This document shows, piece by piece, positions 11,542 through 22,971 of a stretch of 64,000 bases of DNA (position 1 is the first letter of the stretch; every line of letters begins with the position of its first letter). The position numbers were made by a program, and so were the translations under genes. Below the pieces are notes generated by a model. The model had not been told where the DNA came from. It made no database searches and was given only the letters and a program-made list of their open reading frames with translations. The DNA is taken from NCBI RefSeq assembly GCF_013373865.1, contig NC_050475.1:16042358-16106357 (forward strand), in the 5' to 3' direction. Source of the stretch: Monomorium pharaonis. Lineage: Eukaryota; Arthropoda; Insecta; Hymenoptera; Formicidae.

Positions 11542-12024
11542 TACTGAGCGCGCACCCTGTCCGCCCACCCACCCACCCGTCCGTCCGTTCAGCCGGCCGT
11601 TCGTCGGTGGCATCCGTCGGCGGCAGTCGGCCACCAGCGGCTCCGTCCGCGCGTCGTCGTCACTCTCCGTTCGCGCCCGTCATCGTCGCCCGCCGTCGTC
11701 GCGCATCGTCGCCAGTCGCCAGTCGCATCGTCTCGCGCGTTGTTTGTCGTGCGTGTCGTCCGCGTTTCCGTCGCCGCGCGCGCGGCCAGCATCGACGCCG
11801 GTGCGCCGGCTACGACGGCTACTGGAGGACGGTTCCCCCCGGGTGGTGTGGTGTGTATGTGTGTATGTGTGTGTTCTCTCGTCGCCGGCTCGGAAACGCA
11901 CGCGCGCGCGCGCCCGCGCGCGAGCGCGCCCCGCGTGTCCCGCCATGCCGTCGTCGTGCCGGCAACTCGTGACGAGCGATCGTCGCGTAGTACCGACGCG
12001 CGCGTGTCAGCGCCGACGAGTAAA

Positions 12025-12026
<2 letters not shown>

Positions 12027-12060
<34 letters not shown>
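12027..12060. repeat. (GTC)n trinucleotide repeat
   Basis: About 11 units, continuing imperfectly to about 12,080. It yields apparent poly-Ser, poly-Val or poly-Thr/Asp frames, which are artefacts of the repeat. Confidence 0.9.
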
Positions 12061-12062
<2 letters not shown>

Positions 12063-12204
12063 CGTCGTCACCGTCGTCATCCACGTCGTCCACGTTGTCG
12101 CCCGCGACGAGATGATCCGGCCAGTGGTGTGATTGCCGATTACCGCGCGCATCGACGTGAACGTTGCCGCGAGACGACAACGGAGCGCGGACAACCGACG
12201 ACGC

Positions 12205-12205
12205 A

Positions 12206-12243
<38 letters not shown>
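12205..12243. repeat. (TC)n microsatellite, GAGA-like
   Basis: About 15 TC units followed by a purine-rich GAGAAGAGAAAGAGAGAGAAG tract on the same strand, so a short inverted repeat is formed (TC arm and GA arm). In insects GAGA/TCTC tracts near promoters can bind GAGA-factor-like proteins; that is inference here. Confidence 0.85.
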
Positions 12244-12245
<2 letters not shown>

Positions 12246-13060
12246 GGTCACGACAAAAGAGAAGAGAAAGAGAGAGAAGACGAGAAGTTCGACCATCGGA
12301 TTATGCCCGTCACGGGATTCAAGCGCGAGATTCGCCGATCGCGGATCAGCGGCGCGTGAAAGACGTCGCGCGAGAGTAATATGTGAGTTGATATGACCAG
12401 TTGTGAGTTGAGAAGGAAAAAAAACAAACAAACAAACAAACAGTACGCCGAACGAGGTACCCTTGTCTTTCGCCTCTCGCGGCGCCGAAGCGTTCAAAAC
12501 AACACGGGCGCGCGTTTGCTCCGGTTCATCAAGCGCCACCTGCCGACCGTGCAATCAGTGGCAGGGTAACTGTCGTTTGAAAATTTTCAAACATCCAACG
12601 CCGTGAAGTTGCGCGCGAGTTGTGATCCGCGTCGGACACACGAAGCGTCGTTGTCGCGGAGGCTCCCGCGGAGCGGGAGGACGCCGGAGCGCGGGTGCAT
12701 GCGGATTCCGCGAGTGGAGTCGCCCGCGCTTGTCTGTGACAATCGTGTTGTTCATCGTGTGCCTCGCCGACGTGTTCCCCCTCGGGGACAGTAAGGGAGT
12801 AAGAGAGGAGAAGGACTCGGACTCGCCGTCGAGAGTGACGCACGGGAATTAAGTGTGCGTTGGTAGTGCCGAACGGTCGCGGGAAGGTGAAAAGTCTGTG
12901 ATAGGCGCTCGCTCGGAGGTTTCGAGCGGGAGGAACAAAACGCAAGGCGCAACAAAACGGGGAGAGAGTGTTCCCGAAGGCGACCACGGATCCGCAGGAG
13001 GAGAGGAGTTTGGTGAGTACTTGACCCATCTCGGCGTCCGTACTATTCGCGAAATAGAGG

Positions 13061-13073
13061 CAAGATGGCCGAC
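13061..13073 (+). promoter_or_regulatory. YY1/Pho-like motif just downstream of the donor
   Basis: CAAGATGGCCGAC closely matches the AAGATGGC core recognised by YY1/Pho-type zinc fingers. Such sites often sit just downstream of insect promoters. A similar GGAAGATGGCGACA occurs at 26,431. Confidence 0.25.
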
Positions 13074-15814
13074 ACCGCTCGATCGTAGAAATTATGATTA
13101 TCGTCGTTACCTTCGACGCGAGTGTTGTCCACGTACGCCGAAATAAGCGCTAAGCGGGCTGCTCTCTCGGTTTTCTCGTGACATTTTTTCCCGTCAGATT
13201 CAAAGTCGAATTTTGCCGTGACGAGCGTCGAGGTGTAACGGGTTAGGTGAACTACGTATTAAGCATGCGAATAGTGGAATGTTATTCGTCGTTTGACCGC
13301 TTTGACCCGTAGTTTTTGTGACGATCCGATGTTGCTAGGTCAAAATTACGAGACGGGAACGCGTAAAATTTGGAATCAAGTCGGGGAAACGCGTGGCTTC
13401 GTTCGCCAGATACATCGTGTTTCGAACTTTTATTAGCAGAGAAATATCGGACGATATACATATGGTTTGCATGAACGAGTTCCAGGCGGTTTCCATCCCC
13501 ACCTAGCGAACCGTCGGCGCTGTGTACGAAAACTTTCCGTCGAGCTTGATGTTTTCGCTCTTAGGTGTAGCATTTTTTTGTAGAATATGCTGTACTTTTA
13601 AAATGTCACACCATGGAGCGACCCAGGAATAACTACGCTTTACAAAATTAGCATAAAAAATATAACAATTTGAAAATAAACTGTAACATTTTTTAGCATG
13701 TTATTTTTTGAGTAAAATTGACATTTATTATATATGTTGGGAAAGAGAGACAGACACGTACGTTTTATTTAGTTACCTCTATCTTAGAACTAATGTTTCA
13801 AAGTTCCACTGTTCTGTTACTATCTTTATGTTATTTGTTTATTTATCTACGCACCTATATTGTATTGACACTAAGAAGTGTTGAATATCAATTTAATACA
13901 AAATTTGTAAATAACATTACGTTATGTTAAATTAATTAATGCTCGGGTATATTGACAATTTAACACAAAGGTTTCAGCAAAGTTTTTAACATAAATACAA
14001 AATGTTTTCTATTATGTGCAACGCGTTCCTTCAGTTAAACTTGATTTTGTGTTTCCGTCTCATGGGAAGTGCAAACGTTATTTTAACTATAATAGATCCA
14101 ATTGTTCATCTCAAAAACTATAACAAGATTTTATTTTACTTTCCTCGAGCACTGAAAAATCAGTCTTTTCGTAACACCCTTCTTTTACCTCCGAAAAATT
14201 TAAATTTGGTTAGACTGAGGTAGTCTGGATGACGTAAGATTCCAGTAAAAAGATATAATAATAATAATAATAATCGCTTTTCCTCTTCGTTGTATCGATT
14301 CGCTCGATGAAAAATTCCGAAACGAGTAACGCCACGCGTATTTAAGTAGCTAGTGTTCCGGGACGTTCTCTTTCGGGAAGCACCGTTTCATCTCGCGCGT
14401 CTTGGATTTATTGACGTCCGACTTGTTTACGATTATGCAAATCCCGGGTTGCTCGATGCTACCGCGGCCACTCGGGGCTTCCGGGACTCGCCAGGAAAGT
14501 TATGAACTAAACCCATCGACATCGGAAGCACGAGTCGTCGGTCAGTCGCGGAGTCGACGAACCTCTATCGATCTTCGCCTTCTATCTACCTTCGTCCTCC
14601 CTCCTCCTCCTCCTCCTCCCTGCCGCCCGTTCGTCGGAATGCAACTTGGGAAAGACTCGTCGTCGTTGTCGCCGCCGTCGTCGTCGTCTTCGCCGTCGCG
14701 GTCGCTCGTTTCCAACTTTTGCACTTGGAATGACCTCCTCCGGGAAGGAGCGTCCGTTTCTTACATACTCGCGATTACGCCGCGCTCCGTTACGAATTAT
14801 GAATATTAAACGCGAGGTAGAGGTTCGAATCTACCTTGCCTCCTCCAGCCGGGTACTAGAGAACCGCTACTACTCGTGGCTATTGACGGTGATAAACTTA
14901 TAATACGACGGGATAGATTTGATAACGGACCGATCAGCGAAATCTTTGATGCTATGCTGCATATGCGCATCAACGTCCATCCGGTTTGTAGAGAGTGGGA
15001 AGGGAGAGATGAGAGGGACAGGAAGTGGACATTGGCAATCAATATACGCATTTAGCCGTGATCGATATTAAGCGGAACGTTATCCGTTCGCATGCGATAA
15101 ACACACTTGGCGATGAGTGCGCGAATGCAACGCACTGATTATCTCTCGCATCGTATCGTGTAACGCTTTGTCAACAATCGAGCCTCCTCCTTTTTTTTTT
15201 TAATCGCAAACCGAGTGCGCGCTTATAAGAATTTATTCAGTAAATAAATCTCTCTTTCTCTCTCTCTCCGGATATCGCGAATTCTCGGCGCGGTCGTCGA
15301 CGAAGGTCGATCCTGCCTATCTGCCACGAGGGAGCCGGGTATTCCCTTTTCAAGTGGACGCTCGATCGCGCCACGTATATCCGTATTAGTGCGTATATTA
15401 ATTTGTCGATGCGAGTCTGCCGCACGCGGGCACGATAAGAGGCGCGACGATTATGCACAGACGCGATCGTTTTATCGCGATAGGAGCGCATGTATTAAAA
15501 CCACGTGAATGACGTATTCAAAAGCTCGAGGAATCAGAGAAGTGGCCGTAAAGTATTTTACGGGAGGGCGTAACTGTCATTCTTTTATTGCCCGTTGCTT
15601 TATTTTTCGTTCAAGCGGACGATACGCAATGGAATAATGTTACGATCGAAATAACAATGCTGAATTTTCTGTCGTACGCCGTATCTCCGAATGCCAACGT
15701 GGAAAAACGTCGCGTTAAGGTATTACTTTGTCCGCGTAGCTACAGGTAGATGAAGGGGTAAATTGGAAATTATAATAATTACGTAATATGTAAAATAGAA
15801 CTTGATCATCGGTG

Positions 15815-15841
15815 TTTTTTTTTTTTTTTTTTTTTTTTTTT
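15815..15841. repeat. Poly-T tract
   Basis: An uninterrupted run of about 27 T. No adjacent retroposon body was recognised. Confidence 0.9.
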
Positions 15842-16849
15842 GAAGAACGGAAAAATTTATGACACATTAATGCGGATATCACGGAAATTAATGGAACTTG
15901 GCACTTTTACGAATCGACGAATTCTGGTCTCGCGCCACTGACGAAGACAAATGTTTCGTTATCGCAGGGGTGGTCCGCGCTGCAACGAATGCGAAACCTT
16001 ATACGCCTATGTGTAATATACGCGCCGCGTACACGCGTCTTAATTTGCGGTCGCACGTTCTTAATTCAGTTTACTCGCGGCGATGCGACCCCGAGGCGAG
16101 TAACATTTCCTCTCTCGTGGCCGCGACGGGAAAGGACGACGGGTGTGCGGGAGGCGCGGCGGTTATTAGCCGCTCGTAGTTATTTCATTTGCGACTCTCT
16201 CGGCGGTCGGGCACAGGCGCAGGCTTCGGGTGTAATTGTCAGGTTTATGAAGGGTTTGCCACTGAGGGGGGAGGGGATGGTGGAGGAGGGAGGAAGTACC
16301 GGCGACAAAGCCTCGTGTCGAAGCGTGTCCGGAAAGTTATAGCCTACGTGAAGTATACTGTTAATCTCGCGTCTAACGTGAGAGTCCGGCGGCATCAAGG
16401 AATGGTTCGGTCTCACTCCCCTTCTTTTTTTCTCTCTCTCTTTCTTTCTTCCTCTTTCCCGTCTCTTCCCGTTTTCGTGTCTCTTTTCTATCCGGTTGGG
16501 AATAGGCGCGATGTTTGACGGCACGTATCATTCTTGTATTTTATCGAGATAGCACGTCTCCTCTAATGCATATACGATTACCTTTTTTATTCATAACTTT
16601 GCCAGCCATGCTCCGTTTTAAATTCCCTTCTCAGGTTGGTGATCTTAATTAAATTTATGGTGACCGACATCGACGATCTTAACGGTCGAGGTTTTGGCCT
16701 CGCGTGAGAAACTCGACCCGTTAGATGTGAACCTTTATAGACCTTTGCTCTTTTCTAAATCTGGCTAGGTTACGAGATGATAAATTGGATTTTGAGAACG
16801 CATACGTTATTTCCACGTCTCGCATCGAAGAGATACAACCTATTTCAAC

Positions 16850-16915
16850 TTAAGCGGCTTCTAGACATTCAATATTTGCATAACAATATTGCACAATAAT
16901 ATTGAATATCTAGCG
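16850..16915. repeat. Short inverted repeat (about 65 bp)
   Basis: The left arm CTTAAGCGGCTTCTAGACAT pairs with the right arm, which on the minus strand begins CTTAAAGCGGTCGCTAGATA. Both continue into ATTCAATATT, around an AT-rich loop. It is small enough to be a minimal MITE or a remnant. It ends 40 bp before the element at 16,954. Confidence 0.6.
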
Positions 16916-16953
16916 ACCGCTTTAAGATTTAAAGTTTCGCAGAGCTATTATTT

Positions 16954-17160
16954 TTACACGGAGAGAATTTTCTCTTAAAATTTACCCTCAAAATTTGAAT
17001 AATTGTGGGAAATATATAACCTCGAGGAATTTTGCTATATTTTTTAGTAAAATTTACTATATTTTTAGTAAACTGTACTAAAAGCATAGTAAATTTCACT
17101 ATACTTTTAGTAAATTTTACTAAAAAGTATAGTAAAATTCCTTGAGGTCACATATTATAT
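16954..17160. mobile_element. Truncated or diverged copy of the CACGGAGAGAATTTTCTC element
   Basis: The left end ACACGGAGAGAATTTTCTCT followed by TAAAATTTACCCT matches the intact copy at 51,311-51,550. The inner part is a palindrome built of TAGTAAAATTTACTAT-type units, with ACCTCGAGGAATTTT pairing with AAAATTCCTTGAGGT. The right terminal repeat seen in the intact copy is not recognisable, so this copy appears to be 3'-truncated or rearranged. Confidence 0.65.
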
Positions 17161-18460
17161 ATTTTATTATATTTCTTAAACAGTGTTAGATTCTTAACAC
17201 AAGAAGGCAGTGAAAAGAAATTTTGTTGAAATAAAAAATTTAATCAATTAACAATTGGATTTCATGGATACTGAAATGAAAATTGCAAGTGTCATCAGAA
17301 TTGTAGATACGTACTTTTTGTTAGTATAAAAATCAGCTTTTATTAATATGAATGAATAAGCTTGCAAACTGGAAAAACTGTTTCCTAATTCATTAACGGT
17401 TTCGACTATCAAGCGACACGAGCGTAATCTCTGACCCAATTGCCACGACCTCTCCGCGCGGCTGGAGTTTTATGTGTACCTTTTTTTCTCGCATTAGAAA
17501 CGCGCGAGAAATTGTCCGTGAGTCGTATGCGCGGCTCCTAATTAGGCAATGGCCTGTACATTTAAAAGCGATGTACCACTTTGGAGAAATCTCTTTATCA
17601 ATCAAATCTGCCGTCGCTTCAATGACCGATGTTTTCACCGCGCGCTAATGTGTCTACCTGATTTATAGTTTAGATATCTATCTGTAATCTTGGTAAATAG
17701 GAAAAGAAAAACTTGGACGGTCACATTTCATATTCGACGCGACTTTAAATCAATGAAAGGATATTGAACAATGTCTTTTAAGATATAAATGTCTCATCTT
17801 TTTTTTTTTTACGGCAAGTTAACAGCCTGCTGCATATATTCGAATATTGGAACAATAGAATCAAAATTTTACGAAGCTAAAGTTCGCCCGCGTGAAGCCG
17901 AGCGTTAAAAAAAAATATATATATATATATCTCGCCGTTCATCCGCGAGATTTAATATTTTACAGGCCGTAAAACTGTACATTTTTATTTGCCGACAGCT
18001 CAAAGGATATCGATGCCGCGACGTTCCCGTTGAGAAAACGTTGACTGCAAATAACACAAATAATCTCTAGACGAAATTAAAAATCACTCTCCAGTGACAC
18101 CTTGCACACGTAGCGCGTCCGGGCCCTCCTCGACGGCGGGCACTCGAGTCCCGCGCGCGCCGTGTTCCACGTCGCGTACACCTTATTTACCCGCACATCG
18201 AGTCGGCAAAGTCGCCCGTGGAGTGGCTTGCGGAACAGCCAAACGGACAAACAGGTGGCGAGCCGCGACGCGCGCGCGCAGCTCTTAACTGTAAAACGGA
18301 CGTTCTTGTTCAATTTCTAGCGAAGAGATCGGAGCCGCGGCACTCGAAATGCCATCGGTCCCGACGTGATCGGACCCCTCCGCCTCCCTCTCATCCCCCC
18401 ATCTTTTCTCCTTATCACGCGCGAGCTTTACAGCGGCTTTTTACGAGCGAATTAATACAC

Positions 18461-18484
18461 GCGCGCGCGCGCGCGCGCGCGCGC
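18461..18484. repeat. (CG)n run
   Basis: About 12 uninterrupted CG units; a second CG run lies at 18,655-18,671. Potential Z-DNA. Confidence 0.85.
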
Positions 18485-18954
18485 CCACCCACGGGTAACG
18501 CAGAATAATGGACATTGCATAATGCCAGCGTATGCACATACCCGTCCGTCGCGCTCCCGTCCTCGCCGATGAGATCACTTCCGTGACTTCCTGACATTGA
18601 CGCTTGTACGGCCGACCCACGTGTTAAACGCGCGTATCTGCGTAACCGAGTATCGCGCGCGCGCGCGCGCACGCATGCATACCTGAGCAACCGAGATAGG
18701 CTGCTGCCTGTCAGATTGTTGACACAACCAGTGACACGTTTAATAGGATTATTTATGCTCTCGGAGGCGCTTAAACGGCCTCCGCGCGTCCGTATCGGCT
18801 TCATCTACCTGACGGTGCGTAGCATAATTATGTCGACGCGCCGCGCGCCTCGTATATATCTCGCTACGTTGACGACGCCTAGACCCTGATCCCTGATCCC
18901 GTCCTCGAGATGGGATTTCTCGATGTGCACGTGTTACGATGTCCGTCACCGCGC

Positions 18955-18956
<2 letters not shown>

Positions 18957-19017
<61 letters not shown>

Positions 19018-19042
19018 ATCTCTATCTCTATCTCTATCTCTG
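18957..19042. repeat. (TC)n then (TATCTC)n compound microsatellite
   Basis: About 27 TC units, then five TATCTC units, a typical expanded dinucleotide-to-hexanucleotide compound repeat. The apparent poly-Ser-Leu frame is an artefact. Confidence 0.95.
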
Positions 19043-19448
19043 TCTTCCTATGCCGGACATAATTTAGCTACCGATGCAGAGAAACATGTTCATATTAATC
19101 CACTGATGTGGCCGCGTCGAGATTTGGCACACCGATCAGACCGTCGAGTGTTGACACTATCTCGTTTAATATCCTACAAACGTCAGTTTGGTAAAGCACG
19201 TCGCATTCGGCTTTACACTCACTTTAAAGTTTCTTTAACTCGAGGATTTTTTTTTACGTCAAAAAGAATTTCTATTATCGAAGAGCGATGGATTTTAAGC
19301 GAAAATGTAACGATTTGAATACTACAGGTGAAAACTAGCCCACGCGTCGGAAACAAGACGGGGAATAACGTAATTTAAGAGGTCAGCTGGAGTAATGCAA
19401 CCTCGCGGAACATATTGAAGACGAAACGGAAAGAAGATACGCTCGCGT

Positions 19449-19512
19449 AAACACACACACACACACACACACATACACACACACACACATATACGTACAC
19501 CCGCGCGCGCGC
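19449..19512. repeat. (CA)n plus (CG)n run, mostly alternating Pu/Py
   Basis: CA units with TA and ACGT interruptions that keep the alternation, followed by CGCGCGCGCG. Confidence 0.85.
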
Positions 19513-19822
19513 CTTTCATTTGAGCAATCGCGCGAGATACGCGGACGAGAAATTCTGCGAGCGTATATTGCATAATAAAGTTGACATAATAAGACCTGCA
19601 CCTTGAATTACGAGAATACTGAGTGTTATAGACGGTAATTACTGGCCCGCCCTCTTGATATAGATTGAACATTCAAGATATATATCTAATGTTGGTTTAC
19701 GTTACTGTACTTTCACTCGGTTAATTGTTGATATCTAATTCAGTCTTTGCATAGAGCGTATCGCACGAACGTTATGGTACGGGCGCTTATGTAAGCCGGT
19801 GTAGTGTGTGCGCGCCTGTGTG

Positions 19823-19823
19823 G

Positions 19824-19860
<37 letters not shown>

Positions 19861-19878
19861 ACACACACGCGCGCGCAC
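19823..19878. repeat. Perfect 56-bp alternating purine-pyrimidine tract
   Basis: A (CA)n centre flanked on both sides by (CG)n. All 56 bases alternate purine and pyrimidine, so this is one of the strongest Z-DNA-prone segments in the window. Confidence 0.85.
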
Positions 19879-20632
19879 TCGAACCGAGTGGTCGGTCGGT
19901 GATTCTGAGATGAGCCCCGGCTTACAGACAGTCGGATAACCACCAACAACAGCCATAATGTTAATTACACTCGTTTCAGTCGTCCGCAGAAAAATTCATT
20001 GCGCTAAAGCTTTATTCTGCGTTTCTTAAGAAGCTCTCTCTCTCTTTCTCTCTCCTCCCACTGTTCTTTGCGAAAGATGTGCGTGCATATGCGTGTATGT
20101 GCGCGGTCATTTTCATGATCATTTTAATGGCGCATAAAAAAATTTACGTGCCCATTAAAGCGTACAGTTTGCCCTCATCGGTCGTATATAATGTTCCAAC
20201 TATGCTTTAGAGTTGGTTAAAATTGCATACGTCACACATTGTACATGTAACAACGACTAAAACGGTGTTATTGTAAGGGCGAACCGAAATATTCACATTG
20301 TTCCTTAGTGATTAATGATTTTTATACTAAATAATTTAAAAATGTTCTACTCTCTTTCTCTCTCTTTCTCTGAGTTCTAGAAAATTATTATTTCCCTCTT
20401 GTGTATAACGTTCACCATTATAATGTTCGCGGAGAAGTTTTAGTGTCACGAAGATACCCACCATTTACATCGCTTTAAACTCAAATCGCGTGCAGCAAAG
20501 GGTCGTAAAAGAGATTAGACTAGACCGTAAATTGTTTATCAACCGATGACGAGGGGCCCTTTTTCATCGTTCTCACGTCCCTTTGCTTTTCGCGTTTGCC
20601 GACTGAACTTTTCAGTAAAGCTGCGAGAAAGA

Positions 20633-20663
<31 letters not shown>

Positions 20664-22109
20664 GCGTGTAATTTTATGTAACCCTTTGAGCGCGGGTTTC
20701 TCCTACCGGAACTTTTTTTTATACTCGTCAACGAAACGTATTAGGGCGTTAAATCGGCCGTAATCCGGCCGTAATCGCCTAGCAACAGTTCTCATTCTCC
20801 CGTCCGTTTCGAGAACAAGTGATTCCGCGCGAAGCGCGAACGTCGGTAAACCGCGCCTCTAATCGGCGATTCCGATTAATTAGGTCTCGTCGCATCGCAG
20901 ACGTCGTCGACGAGAGCGTCGCGCTCGAGTCTTCGGGAGTCGTCTCGACGATAACGGATGTCGGAGGGAGCGTGCAACGGAGCACGCGACGAGACCGCGA
21001 TAAGGCGATAAATTATCTCGGCGCGACGGAAAAGCGCGATTCGCTGAGAACCGCTGTCGGCGATATAACGCGATATAAGCACACGGATCACAGGCGACAA
21101 GCGCTCATTAGCATACAATGCGGGCTAATAAGATCGCACGCTGACGGCTACCGTTCAATATCGTGTCCCCCGTGTCGTCCTAGTCACCCTCCAACTGGCA
21201 GGCCTACGGCTACACCCATGTTAAAAGTTGCATTCGCTTTCTTTCGGTAATAGCTTCGCGTTTACTTAAACAATGTGTTGCATCGTACAATTGCTCTAGA
21301 TAAACGATCCATCCATTTATATATGTAACTGTTGCTTTACCATAAAAAAATAATGTAAAAAATATACTCTTTATAGATTTTAATAAAATAATCGAATCTA
21401 TTCATTTATTTTGCAAACGATTATCTATTAATGAGAACAAATTTGAAGATTCGAAATTTATTATATTAAATATTTTATTTTAATTATAACTATACGTTAC
21501 CAGGAATACACATGTAGATTAGTCATATTTCCATAAAAAATACCGCACGCATTTATCTCGCCTCCATATATGCAAGTATTTCATTACAAGTAATTAATCG
21601 TCGTAATTTATTTTTATTCTCGAGAATAATATCTGTTAAAATTTCGTGGGTGTGTGCTTACTCACGAGAAACGCGCGCATGTCGTCGTTGTACCATTAAT
21701 TTTTAACACGCGCTTTATACACGCGCACCTTATTATCCCGAAATAATGCGAGGACATCAGCTTACAATATTTTAACATCAACGAGGAAACTGTACACAGG
21801 CTCTTACAAATGCTACAACGACCCCGAGGGATTAAGACATTCCTCTTATTTGCGAATAATAATATCGCGATATAAAGATTGCACGTACAAGAGGCTGTCG
21901 TCGCCGCCGCTTGCTTACGCCCGAGGCAACGAGACAAAGGCGATGGCGATGGCAGCCGTGAAAAGAAAAAATAAATGTCGCTACCAGTAAGTCTCGATGA
22001 TTAACTCCTCTGACTAATAAGACGTATCGAGTCTCGGCCGGCCGTTATCAGCGCGCGCGATATCGTCGAGCGCGCTCTTTTGTCCACCGCGCGCGGATTT
22101 TTCCCTCGC

Positions 22110-22133
22110 CGGACGGACGGACGGACGGACGGA
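22110..22133. repeat. (GGAC)n tandem repeat
   Basis: About six GGAC units in a CpG-rich block. Confidence 0.9.
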
Positions 22134-22971
22134 TGCTCGCCTATCCTTTGTCAACGCGATTTTTCATCAGCGATTTATATCGCGCTCGTCGCGATACAAT
22201 AGCTTGTAACGCGTAACTGCGCGTTAGTACGTACAACTCGCTCTGCGAATTGCGGCTGCCCTTCTACGTAAACCGGCCGCCGTCGTCGCCGTTGTAGCAG
22301 CATAGCCCGCGATATATATATATATACGCGCGTGTCCCTCCCTCGTCGTCCGATGGGGGATAAAACCGACGCCGAGGCCTCTCTCTCTCTCTCTCCCGCG
22401 GGCATTGTGTACCGCCCGCTATTTACACGTCATCTCGTAATAGCTCGGACCGCGTCCCTCATTACCGTGCCAGCGCGGTGCAACGAGTGCATGCGAATGT
22501 TGGTTTTAGTGCCGGGCAGTAAAAGACTCGGGGCACGTGTGTGTTGGGGTTACTTGTAATACGCATGTTATTTGCTTGTGTGCGTTACGATTGCCGTTCT
22601 AAGCAACGGCAGGCAACACACCATGGCACCGGTTATACACCGCCGCACTCTTTTCATTTACGGTCTTTCTCTTTCTCCCCCCGCCGGGCTTACGGAGGAG
22701 AGGATTAGACGGCGCGATAAGCCGGCGCGCGGCGATCACGGGGCGAACGGTAGCGTACTCGAGAGCGCGGGAATGATCGCCTCGTCGATACACCTACCGT
22801 CCGTAAGTACCTGGATACGGGCGAATTAATCCGCGATGTGTAGACACTTTTCTCGGATTAATTCAGAAGTCCATATACACGTTTATTATTTTCCTAGAAT
22901 CGATCTTTATAATCGATGAAACCGCAATAGGAAACGGAAGGTAGAAATATTACGTATCTTTCGCTTTAGTA

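Larger units (their letters stand above)
10640..11560 (+). promoter_or_regulatory. CpG-rich promoter region (candidate)
   Basis: This is an abrupt switch from AT-rich DNA to very CpG-rich DNA. It holds tandem (GAGC)n/(CAGC)n at 10,753-10,816, T/C-rich tracts at 11,030-11,110, a TATA-like TACATATATACAC at about 11,300, a CA/CG microsatellite at 11,350-11,411 and a perfect 14-bp palindrome with an E-box at 11,528-11,541. Dense CpG with GAGA-like and CA repeats is typical of broad insect promoters. The transcription start cannot be fixed from sequence: Inr-like TCAG occurs at 11,531 and 11,570, without a convincing TATA/DPE pair. The strand is inferred from the downstream donor. Confidence 0.45.
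11561..13012 (+). other. Candidate untranslated leader exon (first exon) ending at a GTGAGT donor
   Basis: About 1.45 kb of CpG-rich DNA ends at GGAGTTTG followed by GTGAGTAC (GT at 13,013), a good U1-type donor. After it the sequence shifts steadily to ordinary intron-like DNA. No long ATG frame crosses the donor. Inside are short upstream-type ORFs: ATG at 12,303 (18 codons) and ATG at 12,699 (31 codons, stop at 12,794). There is also a (GTC)n tract at 12,027-12,060, a (TC)n tract at 12,205-12,243 and two GTGAGTTGA motifs 20 bp apart at 12,383 and 12,403 that could serve as alternative donors. Long CpG-rich leaders of this style are common in large insect developmental and neuronal genes. 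The gene is not identified. RNA evidence would be needed to prove an exon. Confidence 0.4.
13013..16848 (+). other. Start of putative long intron; no gene seen
   Basis: Starts with the GTGAGT donor. A YY1/Pho-like CAAGATGGCCGAC lies at 13,061. 13,560-14,240 is AT-rich. (AAT)n lies at 14,255-14,273. 14,400-14,800 is CpG-rich with (CTC)n and (GTC)n tracts that create spurious frames. There is a poly-T run at 15,815-15,841, a CpG-rich patch at 15,900-16,180 and a G-rich tract at 16,265-16,295. No exon with both splice signals and a credible frame was found. Confidence 0.45.
17161..22969 (+). other. Putative intron: alternating CpG-rich blocks and microsatellites
   Basis: CpG-rich blocks lie at about 17,400-17,650, 18,080-19,000, 20,760-21,250 and 22,020-22,850, separated by AT-rich DNA. 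Microsatellites are listed separately. 20,760-21,250 is rich in CGATAA/TTATCG words and homeodomain-like ATTAATTAG. A GTAAGTAC donor-like site at 22,804 ends an ATG frame (from 22,623), but with a poor CC/GT junction. No gene is recognised. Confidence 0.4.

Noticed and set aside
11589..12554. 321-codon minus-strand frame
   Set aside because: It is built from (GAC)n, (GA)n, (CA)n and CpG-rich low-complexity DNA. It has no domain, and the competing plus-strand frames are equally open.
14812..14842. tRNA T-arm-like hairpin (GTAGAGGTTCGAATCTAC)
   Set aside because: The loop is 8 nt rather than 7, and no D-arm, anticodon arm or acceptor stem can be placed around it.
18923..19318. 131-codon plus frame with poly Ser-Leu
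   Set aside because: The (TC)n and (TATCTC)n microsatellite produces it, and nothing recognisable flanks it.
22623..22803. Plus-strand ATG frame running into GTAAGTAC
   Set aside because: The junction is TCC/GTAAGT, lacking the usual AG, and the peptide is unrecognised. It is listed only as a weak signal.
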